Source: Coleophoma eucalyptorum (taxonomy: Eukaryota; Ascomycota; Leotiomycetes; Helotiales; Dermateaceae). From it: DNA of 64,000 bases. The position numbers were made by a program, and so were the translations under genes. The stretch lies in contig JALRME010000009.1 in NCBI GenBank assembly GCA_026120035.1, forward strand, positions 1,054,001 to 1,118,000, read 5' to 3'. The notes below the pieces were generated by a model. That model did not search any database, was not told the origin of the DNA, and was given only the letters and a program-made list of their open reading frames with translations. Positions within the stretch are counted from its first letter, which is position 1, and each line of letters opens with the position of its first letter. This document shows, piece after piece, positions 23,917 through 35,632 of this stretch.

Positions 23917-24619
23917 TTACATTGCTGCAGCAACAGCACAGGCTATTATCGCAATAAATCCAGAAGTCACAATATCCATTCTGCCAAAGCTTTCGGCAGC
24001 CGCACCACTTGTTGGAGTGGCAGTGGCTGATGCAGAAGAGACAGCAGCGGCAGGGCCAACTACTCCTCCTTGAACTGAACTCGGCCGGGTGGTATTTCCG
24101 ACACCAGCAGCCGCGGCCTGATAAAGAGCAAGAGTCTGAGAAGTATTCGAGCTGTTCCTGTCAGCATTGGTATTTTTACGATCAGGGGGGGTCTTACGGT
24201 GGATTGATAACTCCGGCCATACCACTTTCACAATGCGTTGGAAAGCCACAATAAAACCAAATAGGCGACATGTCCTTGATAGTTATGGTAAATGTAGTTG
24301 TATTTGGACCACTACCGGTGGTTGCGAAACCACCACTGAAGAACGCACTTGAATTCATTGGCGCGCATGGCTTCTCGAAGGATGATTGAGCGACAGAGTG
24401 CGTAGGTGGATAGAACTCGAATTGGACCATGCTTCCAACGGCAGCTGTTAAGGTATTTGGGGAGAAAACAAGACCACCCTTACCAACAGAAACTGTCTGA
24501 ATAGAACCAGAAGCGACTGCTATAGCAGCAGTCGTAGTTGCGGAACTGCTACCACCACTATTTCCATACTGGCACAAGGCAACAGGCAACAGAGAGAGGA
24601 ATAGGCTGCGAATATACAT
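23917..24619 (-). CDS. GPI-anchored extracellular cupredoxin
   Basis: Two exons, 24619-24198 and 24157-23917, joined across a very short 40-nt intron; 220 residues. A signal peptide (MYIRSLFLSLLPVALC) is followed by a Ser/Thr/Gly linker and a single cupredoxin domain. The four type-1 copper ligands are present: His74 in PPTHSVAQ, Cys124 in WFYCGFPTHC, His129 in the same stretch and Met134 in ESGM. This is the fungal blue-copper family of cell-surface proteins. After the intron comes an Asn/Ala/Ser/Thr-rich stalk and a hydrophobic C-terminus (SGFIAIIACAVAAAM), with a plausible GPI attachment site in SGAAAES. Expected location is the plasma membrane or wall. The donor gtaagac and acceptor tgacag are good despite the length. 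Confidence 0.9.
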
Positions 24620-27580
24620 CTTGACTGTCTTCTGAAACAACAAGAGACTTTTTAAACTTAATAATATTGAAGGACGATCAGCAGTTGGAGGTAAAGGAGC
24701 GAGTGAAAATGAATAAAGTAGCTGGCTGAGCTTTAACTTTATAGAAGTAGAAATCCCCAATCTCTTAACAGAATTAGTCCGAGCTAAACAAGATGTCAGG
24801 TCTAACCCAACATTCGGAACGGTAGCAACATAATACTGGCGTACAATCCATCACACGGGCAAGCGAATACCTCAAGGCTTTGGCAACTCTTCACGTCGAG
24901 TGTGAAAACGAAGCTCACTCAAGACTTTTTTTCGACTCTTGTGCATGGGTACTTCCTGCCTCTTCGGGTGCCGGTCCAGAATTAGTCGCTTTAGATTACT
25001 GTCAAGCCGGCATGGCTTCGAAGTGCGGGGGAAGGTTTCTGTTAGCGCCGAGTTTTGTTCCTTGTGAAGCTTCTTTCTCATGGGTCATTACAGATAAGAG
25101 GGCTCGAAATTACCAGAACGGGAGGTTGGTAATCTTGGCGTTACGCTCTAATGGTGGAGGCTGTGCACTTTTAGTTGTGTAGTGGGATCCGAATATTTGT
25201 CGCCATAGCAAATAATTCACGATCAGCATCTGAAGCTTCAGAAAACAGGATGGCTTCTAGGAGAGACGGGGACGGTCCCATTTTGTGAAAGAGTAATAGG
25301 TCCTCAGCACTTCCGTTGCAAGGCTCGCTAGATATCCTCGTACACCCTAATTTCTTGTACTGACCTAATATTTTTATGCTTGATGACCTTAACATCATGG
25401 TATGCTTGCTGCATTCTTCTGTGTGAAATATTATCAGGAACAGATCGAATCATGGCGTTCTGAACAAGCCTGAGCTTTATCAAAGCTCGATTTACCAAGT
25501 TTCTGAGATCACACCACCTTTGCTTGGCGGCCACAACCACTCAGCGCCATCCCCAACTTCCATCATCTTTCAAGCCTTTCACCCCCCCGGTTCTGCTTAT
25601 TTTCTGACTTGATCGTACTCCGAACGTGGATATGCATTTTGCCGTCCTTTTCTGGTCCTTCACCGGATGAGTTATTTCTTTGATTTGTGGGGTGCTCCCT
25701 TGGCGGTTGTGTGAGTTGAACGAGGGCGGTTATGAGGCATTTTCATCCTTCGAACAGCATAACCAATACTATATATACTCCAATGCAACCCTCGAAGGCT
25801 CAAAACTCTGGAGACTCTCTTTCATCAACCACATGTTCTTCCAGCGAGCATCAGCAGTCAGCAACGGAAGTACACTCCTGAATTTACGATTTGTGGACCA
25901 GCTTACTTGATCAGGTACTCAGGTGACACTAAATAGGCCGCGCACATCGACCCCTCAATGCAAAAGGCAGTGGCGCTTCGTGAGGTTCTAACCCATTGAT
26001 GGCGGATTCATTAGCAAGAAAAAGCTGGTCCTCAGCAAATAAATGCTTTGCCCAAGAGCCATCGTCTATCTACCTTAGCCAAAGCGAAGCAACCTTTGGA
26101 GTTGACAATAGCAGCAAAGTCTAAGACGGCATGGTGGCTGCTGGCTAGGTAAGCGAGCAGCAGGATGACATGCCCACGGTCTTTCGACCAGCTAGCCTGC
26201 TAGCGGCATCAGATCTATGACTTAGAAACCAGGCGCCTCGTCACGCGACTTGTGGAGACGAAAGTACATCAAGCTGTGAGATCTGCTCGATCGATCCTTC
26301 CTGCATGGGCGGTTTCGATTGCCGTGTCTTCACTTGCCTTACTGGCTTACATCGTGCCACGCAAAACTGCTTCCTCACCAAATCATGTTGGAAAGGCTGA
26401 GAAACCTTGCCTGTAAGGAGATGTACGCCCCATAGATCATAGTGATGGGTGAGCTGATCTGTGGAATGCAAGTGGTTCTGTTTACAATCGCTGCTGCGAG
26501 ACTCGAGGCCACGCCCAATATTCTACCGGAAGACCGCCCTCGTTTTGATTGAGGCAGGTCCCGGTATATTCTTTCTTTTTCATCTGCATCGTATCCCATT
26601 TTGATCCCTGATTATGGCTTGGGTGGAGAATTCTCAGGCGTCTTAGCCTTGAATACTGGTTTCCGACGCCGAAAGTATGGTCCTGCCGTGGTTAGTTGGG
26701 GAGATTTCACTTTCCTGCCGTGAGATCAGATTCTAAGGATCATTACACTTTTCATCAAGATCGACGAAACATAAGGTTAACGGCGTGTACATACCACGAG
26801 GTCTAGCCAGAGATCATGGGTTACAGGGAACTCTTACAGGACAGAATGAAGGTTTTTCTCCGCAATACTTTCCATCCCCGCCTACCTCGACTGAGTCAGC
26901 TCGTGGGCCGTCCCACCATGAGCCCCAAGACCTGCAAAGAAAAACTCTCCAAAAACTATCCTGGCTCAAAGACAATATAAAAGAGAGTCTGGAACGTCAA
27001 AAGCAAGGTTTGGAGTGTTCGCCGAGTATACGAGGCTGGCACATAAGACTTTGTAAGACCTATCGTTTCTATCTACAAGGGAAAAAACAGTAAGCGACAT
27101 GTGCATTGCAGCCGCATTGGCCCAATAGCATATACCGAAAGGGAGAATTACTGGTTGTCAGCTCCACAGAGCTCGCCCTGCTTCATACTGAAACTTTTAT
27201 TATTGGGTCTATTGAATGGCTGCGGTGGTCGACAGACGCCGCATACCTCATTCAAGTGAAGAGGGGTTATTATGATCCTATCACGAAAGTCATAATTCCT
27301 TGAGCCTCAAATTGTGCGTCGTTATCTTGTATCTATTGGAGCAACCCATAATATCTCACCACGTAATTGTGCATATGCGCTCTATATCTTTTCTGGCTGA
27401 GAAAGGTTCTTACTACCGCCTCATGAAGGAGTTGGGCATCGTCCCATCCCGCTCGAATCTTGTGATTTTACTCAAGACTACTATTGTCGGTTATATATTG
27501 TCCTATCTTCTCCACCAAGGCTTCTCAGGCAGCTTCAATTCCTGAGGCTCTTTCTTAGCCTTTTATATTTTTGTCCAGTC
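24620..27580. other. Long intergenic region, no supportable gene
   Basis: Almost 3 kb. The best coding candidates are short frames at 24880-25182 (+), 26785-27093 (+) and 27106-27303 (+). None shows a recognised domain, and the two frames at 26785-27303 could not be joined by in-phase splice sites. A TATA-like actatatatactcc occurs near 25769 but leads only into tiny frames. The region may contain a degraded gene or a non-coding transcript. Confidence 0.5.
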
Positions 27581-29267
27581 ATGGATAACCAACCCAATCC
27601 ATCCTCCAGATTTGCCCAGGCGGCAGATACTGGTACATCCGTAGTGAACGGTCTCCTCTGCCTGGGCCTAAACTGGAGGATCAAGGAACTAGCCGCCACG
27701 GTTTCCTTGTCCGCCAACCTCTTGTCACAAGCAGCAACGACCATTGCAAAACACCGATCTTACTTCCTCGATGCCTTCGTCGAGAAATTTGAATGTGTTG
27801 CAACGAAGTGTGAAAGCGATTATGTGACGATAAAGAGCATCCTTCGACAATTGGACTCGGCTGAGAGTGGAGCGCCTATACCTACTAAACCATGGAAGAG
27901 ATTCTTGTGGGCTATGAACCAGCAGGAAGCCGATATGGATGAGCTGGAAGAGTCTTTGGAGAAGTCACACGCACAAGCTCTTATGCTACAAGCTGTTGTA
28001 TCTCTAATTGTTCTCCAGATCCAGGCTCAAGAGTAAGTGAAAGACACTCACCATGGAAAGCTGAATTGTAATTCCTTCAAATAGCACTAACTATATTCTC
28101 TTTAGGCGAGATTTGACGCTGACTGAGCATCATATGCTTCGTCGCCTGAAGAGGCATATGAGTGAACTCCTTGAGCAGCTTCGAGATTCAGGAATTGCAA
28201 CTGTCATTGCTTTCAGCTTAGCTGAGCCAACCAAGGTTCTGAATGCGCTGCAGATTTCTGACGATGTTGGTGCCGGAGCAGAAAATACTTCAGACACTGC
28301 TTCTACAACGACTGGTTCTATCACTATCAACAATCCATCGATAATATCACTACCCGACTACCCGAAGAATATGTAAGCAATAAACCATATTTTGAGCTAT
28401 TAAATTATATATTAACTGCAAAGAAGTGGACCTCCGCCTCCTCCACCACCACCACCACCCAGCCAAAACCTAGATCTATTCGAGATTTATCGCTGGAACT
28501 GGGGTTCTGCGGGAATAGTCAAATCGAGGCAGACTTCTCTCCGAATGCTCGGCATCTCTACCATGTTCACCCGCAGCGAGCGAGACACCGTCCCCTTCCT
28601 TGACAAGTTGCCCTTGACCAAGGAGCAAGTACAGGAATACCTCGAGGAGCAGAAGCTCAAGAACGGCACGCAAATGGACAAGTCTCCCATCGACAAGATT
28701 CTCGGCATCCCATCCATCACGAGCAACAACATCATCACCCTGCTCAACAAGAAGAACGAAGCGCCACCCGTTCCGTACCCCTTCCACCGCTACAAGTGGG
28801 CCATTGAAGCCATCACCGGATTCCCCGAGAAAAAGAAGCCCCGATCTTGGTGTGGAAAAAAGAAGGCACAGGAGCCAGAAGGATACCTCGTCGTCCTGAA
28901 AGGTGCACATTATTTCGTTCCGCCACCACCACCACCCCCACCCCGTATGAGACCTGGGCCGCCACCCAATCTCAGGGGGCCAATGATCTACCATCCACCG
29001 CCTCCGCCTCGCAAGAAGAAGGTGGCGGAGAAGGAGAAGAAACCCGCTACACAGGTTGAGCTGGGTCAAGCCGAGACCGAGAAGGCTATCAATGACTTCT
29101 TGGCCACGATATCTACGTTGTATGACCGGATCACAGTGGAGCAGCGCGGTGCTGCCCTGCGTGAGATCGAAGACCCAGGAAAATACGATACGGACTATGG
29201 TAGTGACAGCGACAGCGACAGTGACAGCGACACGGACAGTTCATCCGGCTCTCTAGTCGATGATTGA
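27581..29267 (+). CDS. Helical N-terminal, proline-rich protein with acidic Ser/Asp tail
   Basis: Three exons: 27581-28032, 28106-28372 and 28424-29267, with introns of 73 and 51 nt; 520 residues. The first ~190 residues form a helical domain (VVNGLLCLGLNWRIKELAAT onward) resembling the 'fungal N-terminal' domain found in front of NACHT/ankyrin proteins, but no NTPase or repeat domain follows. A poly-proline run (P9) begins exon 3, a second PPPPPPPP run lies near 28920-28945 and a third near 28990. The tail is a Ser/Asp-Ser alternation (about 29206-29250). Exon 3 begins at a tandem acceptor aagaag, both in frame, so two isoforms differing by one residue are possible. Function unknown; poly-proline suggests SH3/WW or profilin contacts. 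Confidence 0.8.
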
Positions 29268-30582
29268 GCCCTACGATAACCTCGTATAACTACGTTTGTC
29301 TTGCTCTACAAGTGTAAGACCCCATTTTGGCCTTAGGGTCGTGTGTTGGATTTTGGGGGTTAGGGGGGGTGGGGTTTCATCAAACTTGTTCATCTCACTT
29401 GTATTCACATATCTTAGCCAATATAATCTTATCTCCTCTTGCTCCATGTTCTCGTCCATGCCTCTCAGTAAAGATATACAGCTCTCGTGCACTTACGTAT
29501 GCAAGTCATCGGCGGACAAGACATTCCCACGAGGAGAGTTTTGCTTGTAAGCTGGAAAATACCGTGAAAAGCATGCGAGTCGTTCCGGCATGTGGGCGGA
29601 GAATCAACCGAATGCACTTTGGCTCGCTTGCAACTGCGTAGTAGTATCTGCATCCGAGGCGAGCAGGAGAATATGGTGAGAAGATCACTGGCCAATTGCG
29701 CAGAGTACTGGTTGGCTCATAAGTATGTATTACAATATAACCAACTTTGATACCGACGTCTCCATGACAGGTCTCAAGAGACGAGCTTTCGTTCCCGCCC
29801 AGCGAAGGCAAAGTGGGAGTAAATACCTGCAAGAACCAGGCAAATTTCGCCTCCTCCCAAAATAAGCGATGAATTGCGAGGTTTTCATTTGTTGCATAAG
29901 CAGAGCAAATATTTAAGCTTATACGAAATGCTGGGACCCTTTCCCGCCATCTAAGATCGGAGATCACAAGCGCCTCCCTCCTTTATACAATGCCAGATGG
30001 TGAAAGGTCGGGTTATTCCCACCAGAACCCCTCAAAACGCCCATCTTCAAAAGGACTCCCCACATGCCGAAGTCGAGCGCAGGTAGCAGCGCCCGGTTTC
30101 GCAAGAGAGTCGCCGCTCGGCAAACCAAAGAGCACTCGCTCGCTCTCTCCCTCACCTTCACTAACTCGCCCATTGAATTTCTCTAGCGCTTCCCCATACC
30201 CCACAATCTCCGCGCGACTTCGGCCCCGCCAGATCAAGTCAACAAGAGCTTTCTCGCCTGCTTTTACCGCCGCATACGTGAGTTCCCACGCGGTCCCTGA
30301 TTCCCCTCCCCCCGTGGATCTAGGACAGACTAGACCCTCCCAGGGTTGAAGTTGCAGATCAGGGTTTGTTGCAGGAGCTAATCTAGATCACTTGCCAGAC
30401 ATAGCCGCGGGGATGGCAGGTATAGATAACAAGCCTTCCGGGACCACATTGGATACAAGTAGACGACCAGGTATCTATTTGAAAAAGACAGGATCCGCAC
30501 ATTGGAGAGCTTTGTTTCACGAGAACTCGGTCGAGACGATCAGCTTTGTATCGGCTCCTTTGTCAATCCCCAAGCACTCACT
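29268..30582. other. Intergenic region upstream of MFS transporter
   Basis: 1.3 kb with overlapping short frames of no coding character. A G-rich run (tttgggggttagggggggtgggg) lies near 29350 and CT-rich stretches near 30300. It includes the promoter of the transporter. Confidence 0.5.
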
Positions 30583-32659
30583 ATGTCGAACGCACATTCC
30601 ACCGACGATGAGATCACAGCGGCGACTGAGAGTCGTGCTGAGAGAGTCGGCACCTATGGGACGGTGCAGCATCGAGACGCAGTTACGAATCAAGTCATCC
30701 TCAATCCCAAGCCGTCAAGTGATCCTAATGATCCGCTGAACTGGTAAGAAATCACCCCACTGGTTCATTCTGATGGGTAGAGACGATGAGGAGTTAACAG
30801 GGAAACGCAGGTCCCAAGGCTTCAAATACTACATCACTACTCTCGTCTGTTTGGCAATGGTATGCTGCAACTACCTCGCTGCCGGACCAACCGTCCAGAT
30901 TGTCGAGACGATCTTCGACTTCTTCCCCGAGTCATTGGTGATGGGACATCCCGGACCATTGTTTACCAAGTCCATCGCCAAGGTCGCCTACTTCTTCACC
31001 ACCACCGCGCTGTTCCAAGGACTCTCCAACCTGCTCTGGATCCCGCTGATGAACAAGTATGGCCGGAGGCCAGCATACGTTATCTCATATGCCCTCTACT
31101 TTGTCTTCACCATCTGGGCCGCGTTCACCACTTCCTATGGAAGTTTCCTCGCTGCTCGGATGGCTACTGGCTTTGCTGCTGGTGCTGCTGAGGGAATCGC
31201 CCCTGTGACTATCTCTGATTGTAAGTGGGCTGCCTTTCAAACCTCTGTCTCGTATACTTACATCTGGCAGGCTTCTTTCTTCACGAGCGTGGTGCCATCA
31301 TGGCGTAAGTATTCTTCGACATGATCATTACTGACCCCGGCAATAGCGTGTGCTAATACCTAACAGTTTCTACACCATGGCACTTAGCATTGGCGTCGTT
31401 GCAGGAATTATCGTCGATGGGATGATCAGCATCCACAATGGATGGAGAGTTGATTACTACGTCGCCATGGCGCTGGTAGGCACTCTTTGGGTCTTGATCT
31501 TCTTCACGTTCCCAGAGACGGCATACAATCGAAACCACGACGCTCCAAACCCCTCAACCGATGTCGAGAATGTCGGCGAGGAAAAGCCAGGCTACCTCCA
31601 TGCCGAGGACCTTGTTGCTTCCGAGACGTCCTCCTCTCCAGCAGTCCCCCGGCGAAAGTTTGGGGTGCGAGATCTGAAAGTCTTCCACGGCACTTTCACG
31701 AAAGAATCTCTGGGAGTCATGATCCTTCGTCCATTTGTGCTTCTATTCCTACCTCAGGTATGCACCCCTCCCCTTTCAGAGCAATACTACACAAGACAGA
31801 CCGACGCTAACCCCCTACAGGTCTTCTGGGCATCCCTCGTCATGGCCGTAACCATCGGGTTCCTCGTAGCCATCAGCTCCAACTTCGCGTCGGCCTTCCA
31901 GACCACTTATGGCTTCGAGCCATGGAAGACTTCCCTCTGCTACATCGCCGGCATCATCGGTTCGGCCGCGGGTATCTTCTTCGGCGGCAAAGCCACCGAC
32001 ATGGTTGCGGATTTCTTCACGAGACGAAACGGCGGCGTGCGAGAGCCCGAGATGCGATTACCCGCTATTGCTTTCTCGGCCGTCACTGGACCGCTGGCGT
32101 TGGTGTTGTATGGTTTTGGGATTCAGTATGCTTGGCATTGGATCGTACCAACCATTGGGTTGGGTCTCTGTGAGTAATTTTTGGTGGCACCCGTGGTCCT
32201 GACGTGGTGCTGATGTGTCGATAGTGAATTCTGCTGTTGTGCAAGCGACGAATGTCAGTCTGCTTTATACTAGTAAGAAAACCTTCCGGGGAATCTGGAT
32301 TGATCGGATCGGCTGACTGATGTAGTCGACTCATATCGACCAATTGCTGGCGAGCTTGCAACAACACAGCTGGCATTTAAATGTGCGTATAACAAACATA
32401 CACTCTGTAATTAGTCGGAGTCCATAGGCGTTTGCTGACCAAACTCACAGCGGCTTTCGGTTTCCTCCTCTCCTTCTACACCAATGTCTGGGTCGCGCAG
32501 TCCGGCTATGCAAATGCCTTTGGAACCATGGCGGGCATCTCTGCTGCCGTCATATTGTGTGCCATTCCATTGTTTATCTGGGGCAAAGCGTTAAGAAGGT
32601 CGAGTGCTCATTGGGGAATTATGCGTTTCGTGCACTGGGACGATGACCGCCAGGATTAG
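30583..32659 (+). CDS. Major facilitator superfamily transporter (DHA1/HOL1-like)
   Basis: Eight exons: 30583-30743, 30811-31220, 31271-31304, 31367-31757, 31821-32169, 32225-32272, 32326-32382 and 32451-32659; 552 residues. Three exons are tiny (34, 48 and 57 nt). The cytosolic N-terminus ends with SSDPNDPLNW, the usual lead-in of fungal HOL1/DHA1 transporters. Twelve hydrophobic segments follow, with the conserved loop WIPLMNKYGRRPAYV between helices 2 and 3 and FPETAYNR before the central loop. The C-terminal half has FLVAISSNFASAF and YRPIAGELATTQLAFK. Members export drugs or take up small metabolites with protons; the substrate cannot be read from sequence. The 63-nt intron 31758-31820 is a multiple of three and stop-free, so a retained form would stay in frame. 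Confidence 0.92.
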
Positions 32660-32867
32660 GAGCAAGTGGAGTTTTGAAAGCCGGTATGGAGTTTTGGTGT
32701 TGAAATATGAACATATGTGCTAGCTAGACCAGTCTAACAGTTGTCTTAAAATTGACTGTTTTGATTCGTCCTCAGCTTTAAAACTACTAGGCATCAAATA
32801 CATCGCTGGTGAATGCATGCCTGCCATGAAATATCGGGAAACAAATACGATACATCTGTCTGATCTA

Positions 32868-34019
32868 TTAGTTCTTGATGAACTTGAACTTATCAGCAGC
32901 ATCCACAAGTGCTTCTTCAACCTTGACTTCATGTGCACTGTGCCCTACGTCACCAATGATCTGGTACTCAACGTTGGAGTTATCCTTGCCACCAAGTGCC
33001 TTAAACAAATCCCAGCTAGTCTTTGCCGGGCACACCACATCGTACCTCCCTTGGATAATGATAATTGGTAGATGCTTAATCTTATGAGCTTCTTCGATCA
33101 ACTGACCATCTCGCATCCAGCCGCCATTGACGAAAAAGTGGCTCTCGATTCTCGCAAAGGCTAGGGCCCTGAAGTGAATTTGTTAGCTTAGAAATATCAT
33201 CGGCTGAGAATTACAATACCATTTTGGGTCGTCAGCCTTCTTGATGTACTCCGGGTCGACAATGAGCTTGCTCGTGGCGGTTTCCCAGGTACTCCATGCA
33301 CCAGCACTTTATTCCAGTTAGCATATGTAAGGCAGGTAGGCAGCCAAGACAATCACCATTTAAGCTGCTCAGTCTCATTATTCCCGGTAAGTCTCTTGTA
33401 ATAAGCTCCCATCATATCGCCTCTCTCCTCCTCAGGGATGACAGCCTTGTAAGCATCAAAGAAGTCTGGGAACAGCATATCTGCACCCTTCTGGTAAAAC
33501 CACTGTAGCTCCTCTTTTCGCAGAGAGAAAATTCCTCTAAGTATCAGACCCAGGCATCTTTCGGGGTGCTTTTGAGAGTACGCCAAGGCAAGTGTCGAGC
33601 CCCATGATCCTCCAAACACAATCCATTTCTCGATCTTTAGATGTTCTCTTAATGCCTCGATATCAGATACAAGGTCCCAGGTAGTGTTGTCTTCCAGGGA
33701 GGCGTGAGGGGTGGATTTGCCGGATCCACGTTGGTCGAAGAGAACACTGCGGTAGTGGGATGGATCGAAGTAGCGTCTGGGACGAGCAATCAGCATTTGT
33801 GTGATCTCCAACGATGCAGTAGATGCAAGCCTCTGTATGTGCAACCCCGAAGTAGCCTTACCTATCACTGTCTTCTATTCCACCTCCTGGCCCGCCATGA
33901 AGGTAGACAATAGGGACACCATTGGACTTGCCGCAATCCTCATAGTATACCGAATGCACTGGTGAGACTTGAAGATGTCCCGACGTGTTCACCCCAAAAG
34001 CTGCATAGATAGGCGCCAT
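32868..34019 (-). CDS. Prolyl iminopeptidase (alpha/beta hydrolase, peptidase family S33)
   Basis: Four exons on the minus strand: 34019-33862, 33776-33357, 33306-33220 and 33168-32868, with introns of 85, 50 and 51 nt; 321 residues. The oxyanion region is LHGGPGGG (40-47) and the nucleophile elbow GGSWGS has Ser110. RYFDPSHYRSVLFDQRGSGKS is diagnostic for prolyl iminopeptidase. The triad Asp is in QGRYDVVCP and the His in GDVGHSAHE near the C-terminus. These enzymes release N-terminal proline from peptides in the cytosol; no signal peptide is seen. The third-exon join (CAGAWSTWE) matches the CAKAWSxWE pattern of the family. Convergent with the MFS gene at 209 bp. Confidence 0.95.
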
Positions 34020-34672
34020 ACTGTGAGCTGTGTGTTTATTGATGAGCTAGAAGCTAGAGGCTGGCTTGGAGAGTGTTGGATTTGATGGTAGCGGGGTAAT
34101 GAGGGGTCACGCAAGCTGAGCTTTTGGTCAGGCTGGAGAGCATACAGTGAGAGTTCAAGCACAGATAAAGCTAGCTCCTACGGGCTGATCAGATGGATTT
34201 CCTACTATCGGAATGCCTCAATCGTATTTTTGCAACTGCTCCTTTGGACAATTCAAAAGACCTTCATCGTGGGGTGATCTTTGATGGCGGCTCGGAAAAA
34301 GGCACACCCGAACACCTTTTTCAGGTAACTCCGTATCGTGTGGAGATCGGGATAGGCTTTACAAAATGTCAAGAGTTGAAGTTTCTGAGCAAGCCTATCG
34401 CAAGGTAAAGTAAAATATTTGTCAAGGGTGATACTTTCTTCTTTGCATAGCACCTGATTGCATGACGCACCACTTGCCAATCAACCGTTTATCCTACCAG
34501 CGCACAAGACTCTTGGCTGGTTTGCAAATATAGTTCCGACCCGCCCATAAATACAGCTCCATCAAATAGCTATGTACATAATACTTCATGCCGGGCCTTG
34601 CCTGAGGAGCGGCACGCGTAATGGCTCGTTGTGTTCATATGAGGATATTCCAGATATCGACAGCAGTCCCGA
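34020..34672. other. Intergenic region
   Basis: About 650 bases with no coding features. It holds the promoter of the peptidase on its left side and the 3' flank of the GH16-like gene on its right. Confidence 0.5.
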
Positions 34673-35632
34673 CTAAGGGTGACCCTCAGGAGCAGAAGCA
34701 AAGTCCGCCTGAAATCTTCCCCAGCCATCTGATGGTTCATCAGACAATTTGAGTTCGTGCACAACCATGTCATAATGTCCATCAGCCGGTCTCTTTCCTT
34801 GACACACGTTCCCGCCCATGGCCACATTGATAATGATTTGCCAATCACTAATCCTTCTTGTGCCAGCCGGAATTTCAGCTTTCATAACAGCCCTCCCGTC
34901 AATATACCAGACCGCTCGTCCACCTCCATCGTTGCGTCCCTTGTGCTCGTCCTGTTCCCACACGAACTCGTATCGAATTGGTCTCCGAGCCATATCTGGA
35001 ATATTCGTCTCCATGACCCGATGCTTATTCCAATCCTCGCCATTGAAATGGCCCCAGTGCAAACAAGTATGATTGACACCATCGGCGTTCCACGTCTCCA
35101 AGATGTCAAACTCTCCCTCGTTCGGCCATTGGAATGGCTCGTTGGGAAGCAACCAAAGAGCGGGCCAAATCCCTTCAGCACAAGGCGGCGTCGCAATAGC
35201 CACCAGGCTTCCCCTCTGTCTCGAGAGTGTTGAATGCGAGGTCAGTCGCGCAGAGGTGTATTGGCCGCCCCGGGCAATCGCTCGCAGGACTAGCTTGCCA
35301 TCAGGGGTATAGAAGCTGTTCTCGGGTGATGCGACGTAGTTCTGGAGTTCATTGTTTCCCCAGCCATGGTCTCCCAGCTGATGTTTGAAGTGTTCGGAGA
35401 CTTGGGAGTGGGGGGAGAATGCTGGACGCCAGTATGGCTGGAGGTGGTTCTGAGGCGCGGGGTTGGGCGGCTTGTTTCCAGGTATGGGAGGGGCATAGGA
35501 TGGATTGCCCGCCGGTCTTTGCTGGCTCGGAGCAAGCTGCGCGGCGATCTGAGGCGGTAGGTTTATGTTGTGTTGTTTGGCAAACCCATCGGCGCGCGCC
35601 TTTGCTTGCTCGAGGATATCTTTGAAGGGCAT
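34673..35632 (-). CDS. GH16-like glucanase-fold protein without signal peptide
   Basis: A single exon encodes 319 residues. The central domain has the GH16 active-site signature GEFDILE with Glu174, Asp176 and Glu179, preceded by GIWPALWLLP and WGNNELQNY and followed by LHWGHFNG and a WYIDGRAV strand. These match bacterial-type laminarinase/beta-1,3(4)-glucanase members of the family. The N-terminus, by contrast, is MPFKDILEQAKARADGFAKQ, charged and helical, followed by a Pro/Gln/Asn-rich linker, so no secretion signal is visible. A missed upstream exon is possible, but the start lies in good context and no upstream hydrophobic frame was found. The enzyme may be cytosolic, unconventionally secreted or act as a glycan-binding relative. 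Confidence 0.9.
   Translation of the reverse strand: MPFKDILEQAKARADGFAKQHNINLPPQIAAQLAPSQQRPAGNPSYAPPIPGNKPPNPAPQNHLQPYWRPAFSPHSQVSEHFKHQLGDHGWGNNELQNYVASPENSFYTPDGKLVLRAIARGGQYTSARLTSHSTLSRQRGSLVAIATPPCAEGIWPALWLLPNEPFQWPNEGEFDILETWNADGVNHTCLHWGHFNGEDWNKHRVMETNIPDMARRPIRYEFVWEQDEHKGRNDGGGRAVWYIDGRAVMKAEIPAGTRRISDWQIIINVAMGGNVCQGKRPADGHYDMVVHELKLSDEPSDGWGRFQADFASAPEGHP

Noticed and set aside
24880..25182. 100-codon plus-strand frame
   Set aside because: No start context, splice partner or domain, and a competing antisense frame exists.
26785..27303. Possible two-exon gene
   Set aside because: The only donor and acceptor that could join the frames are in incompatible phases, and no domain is recognisable.
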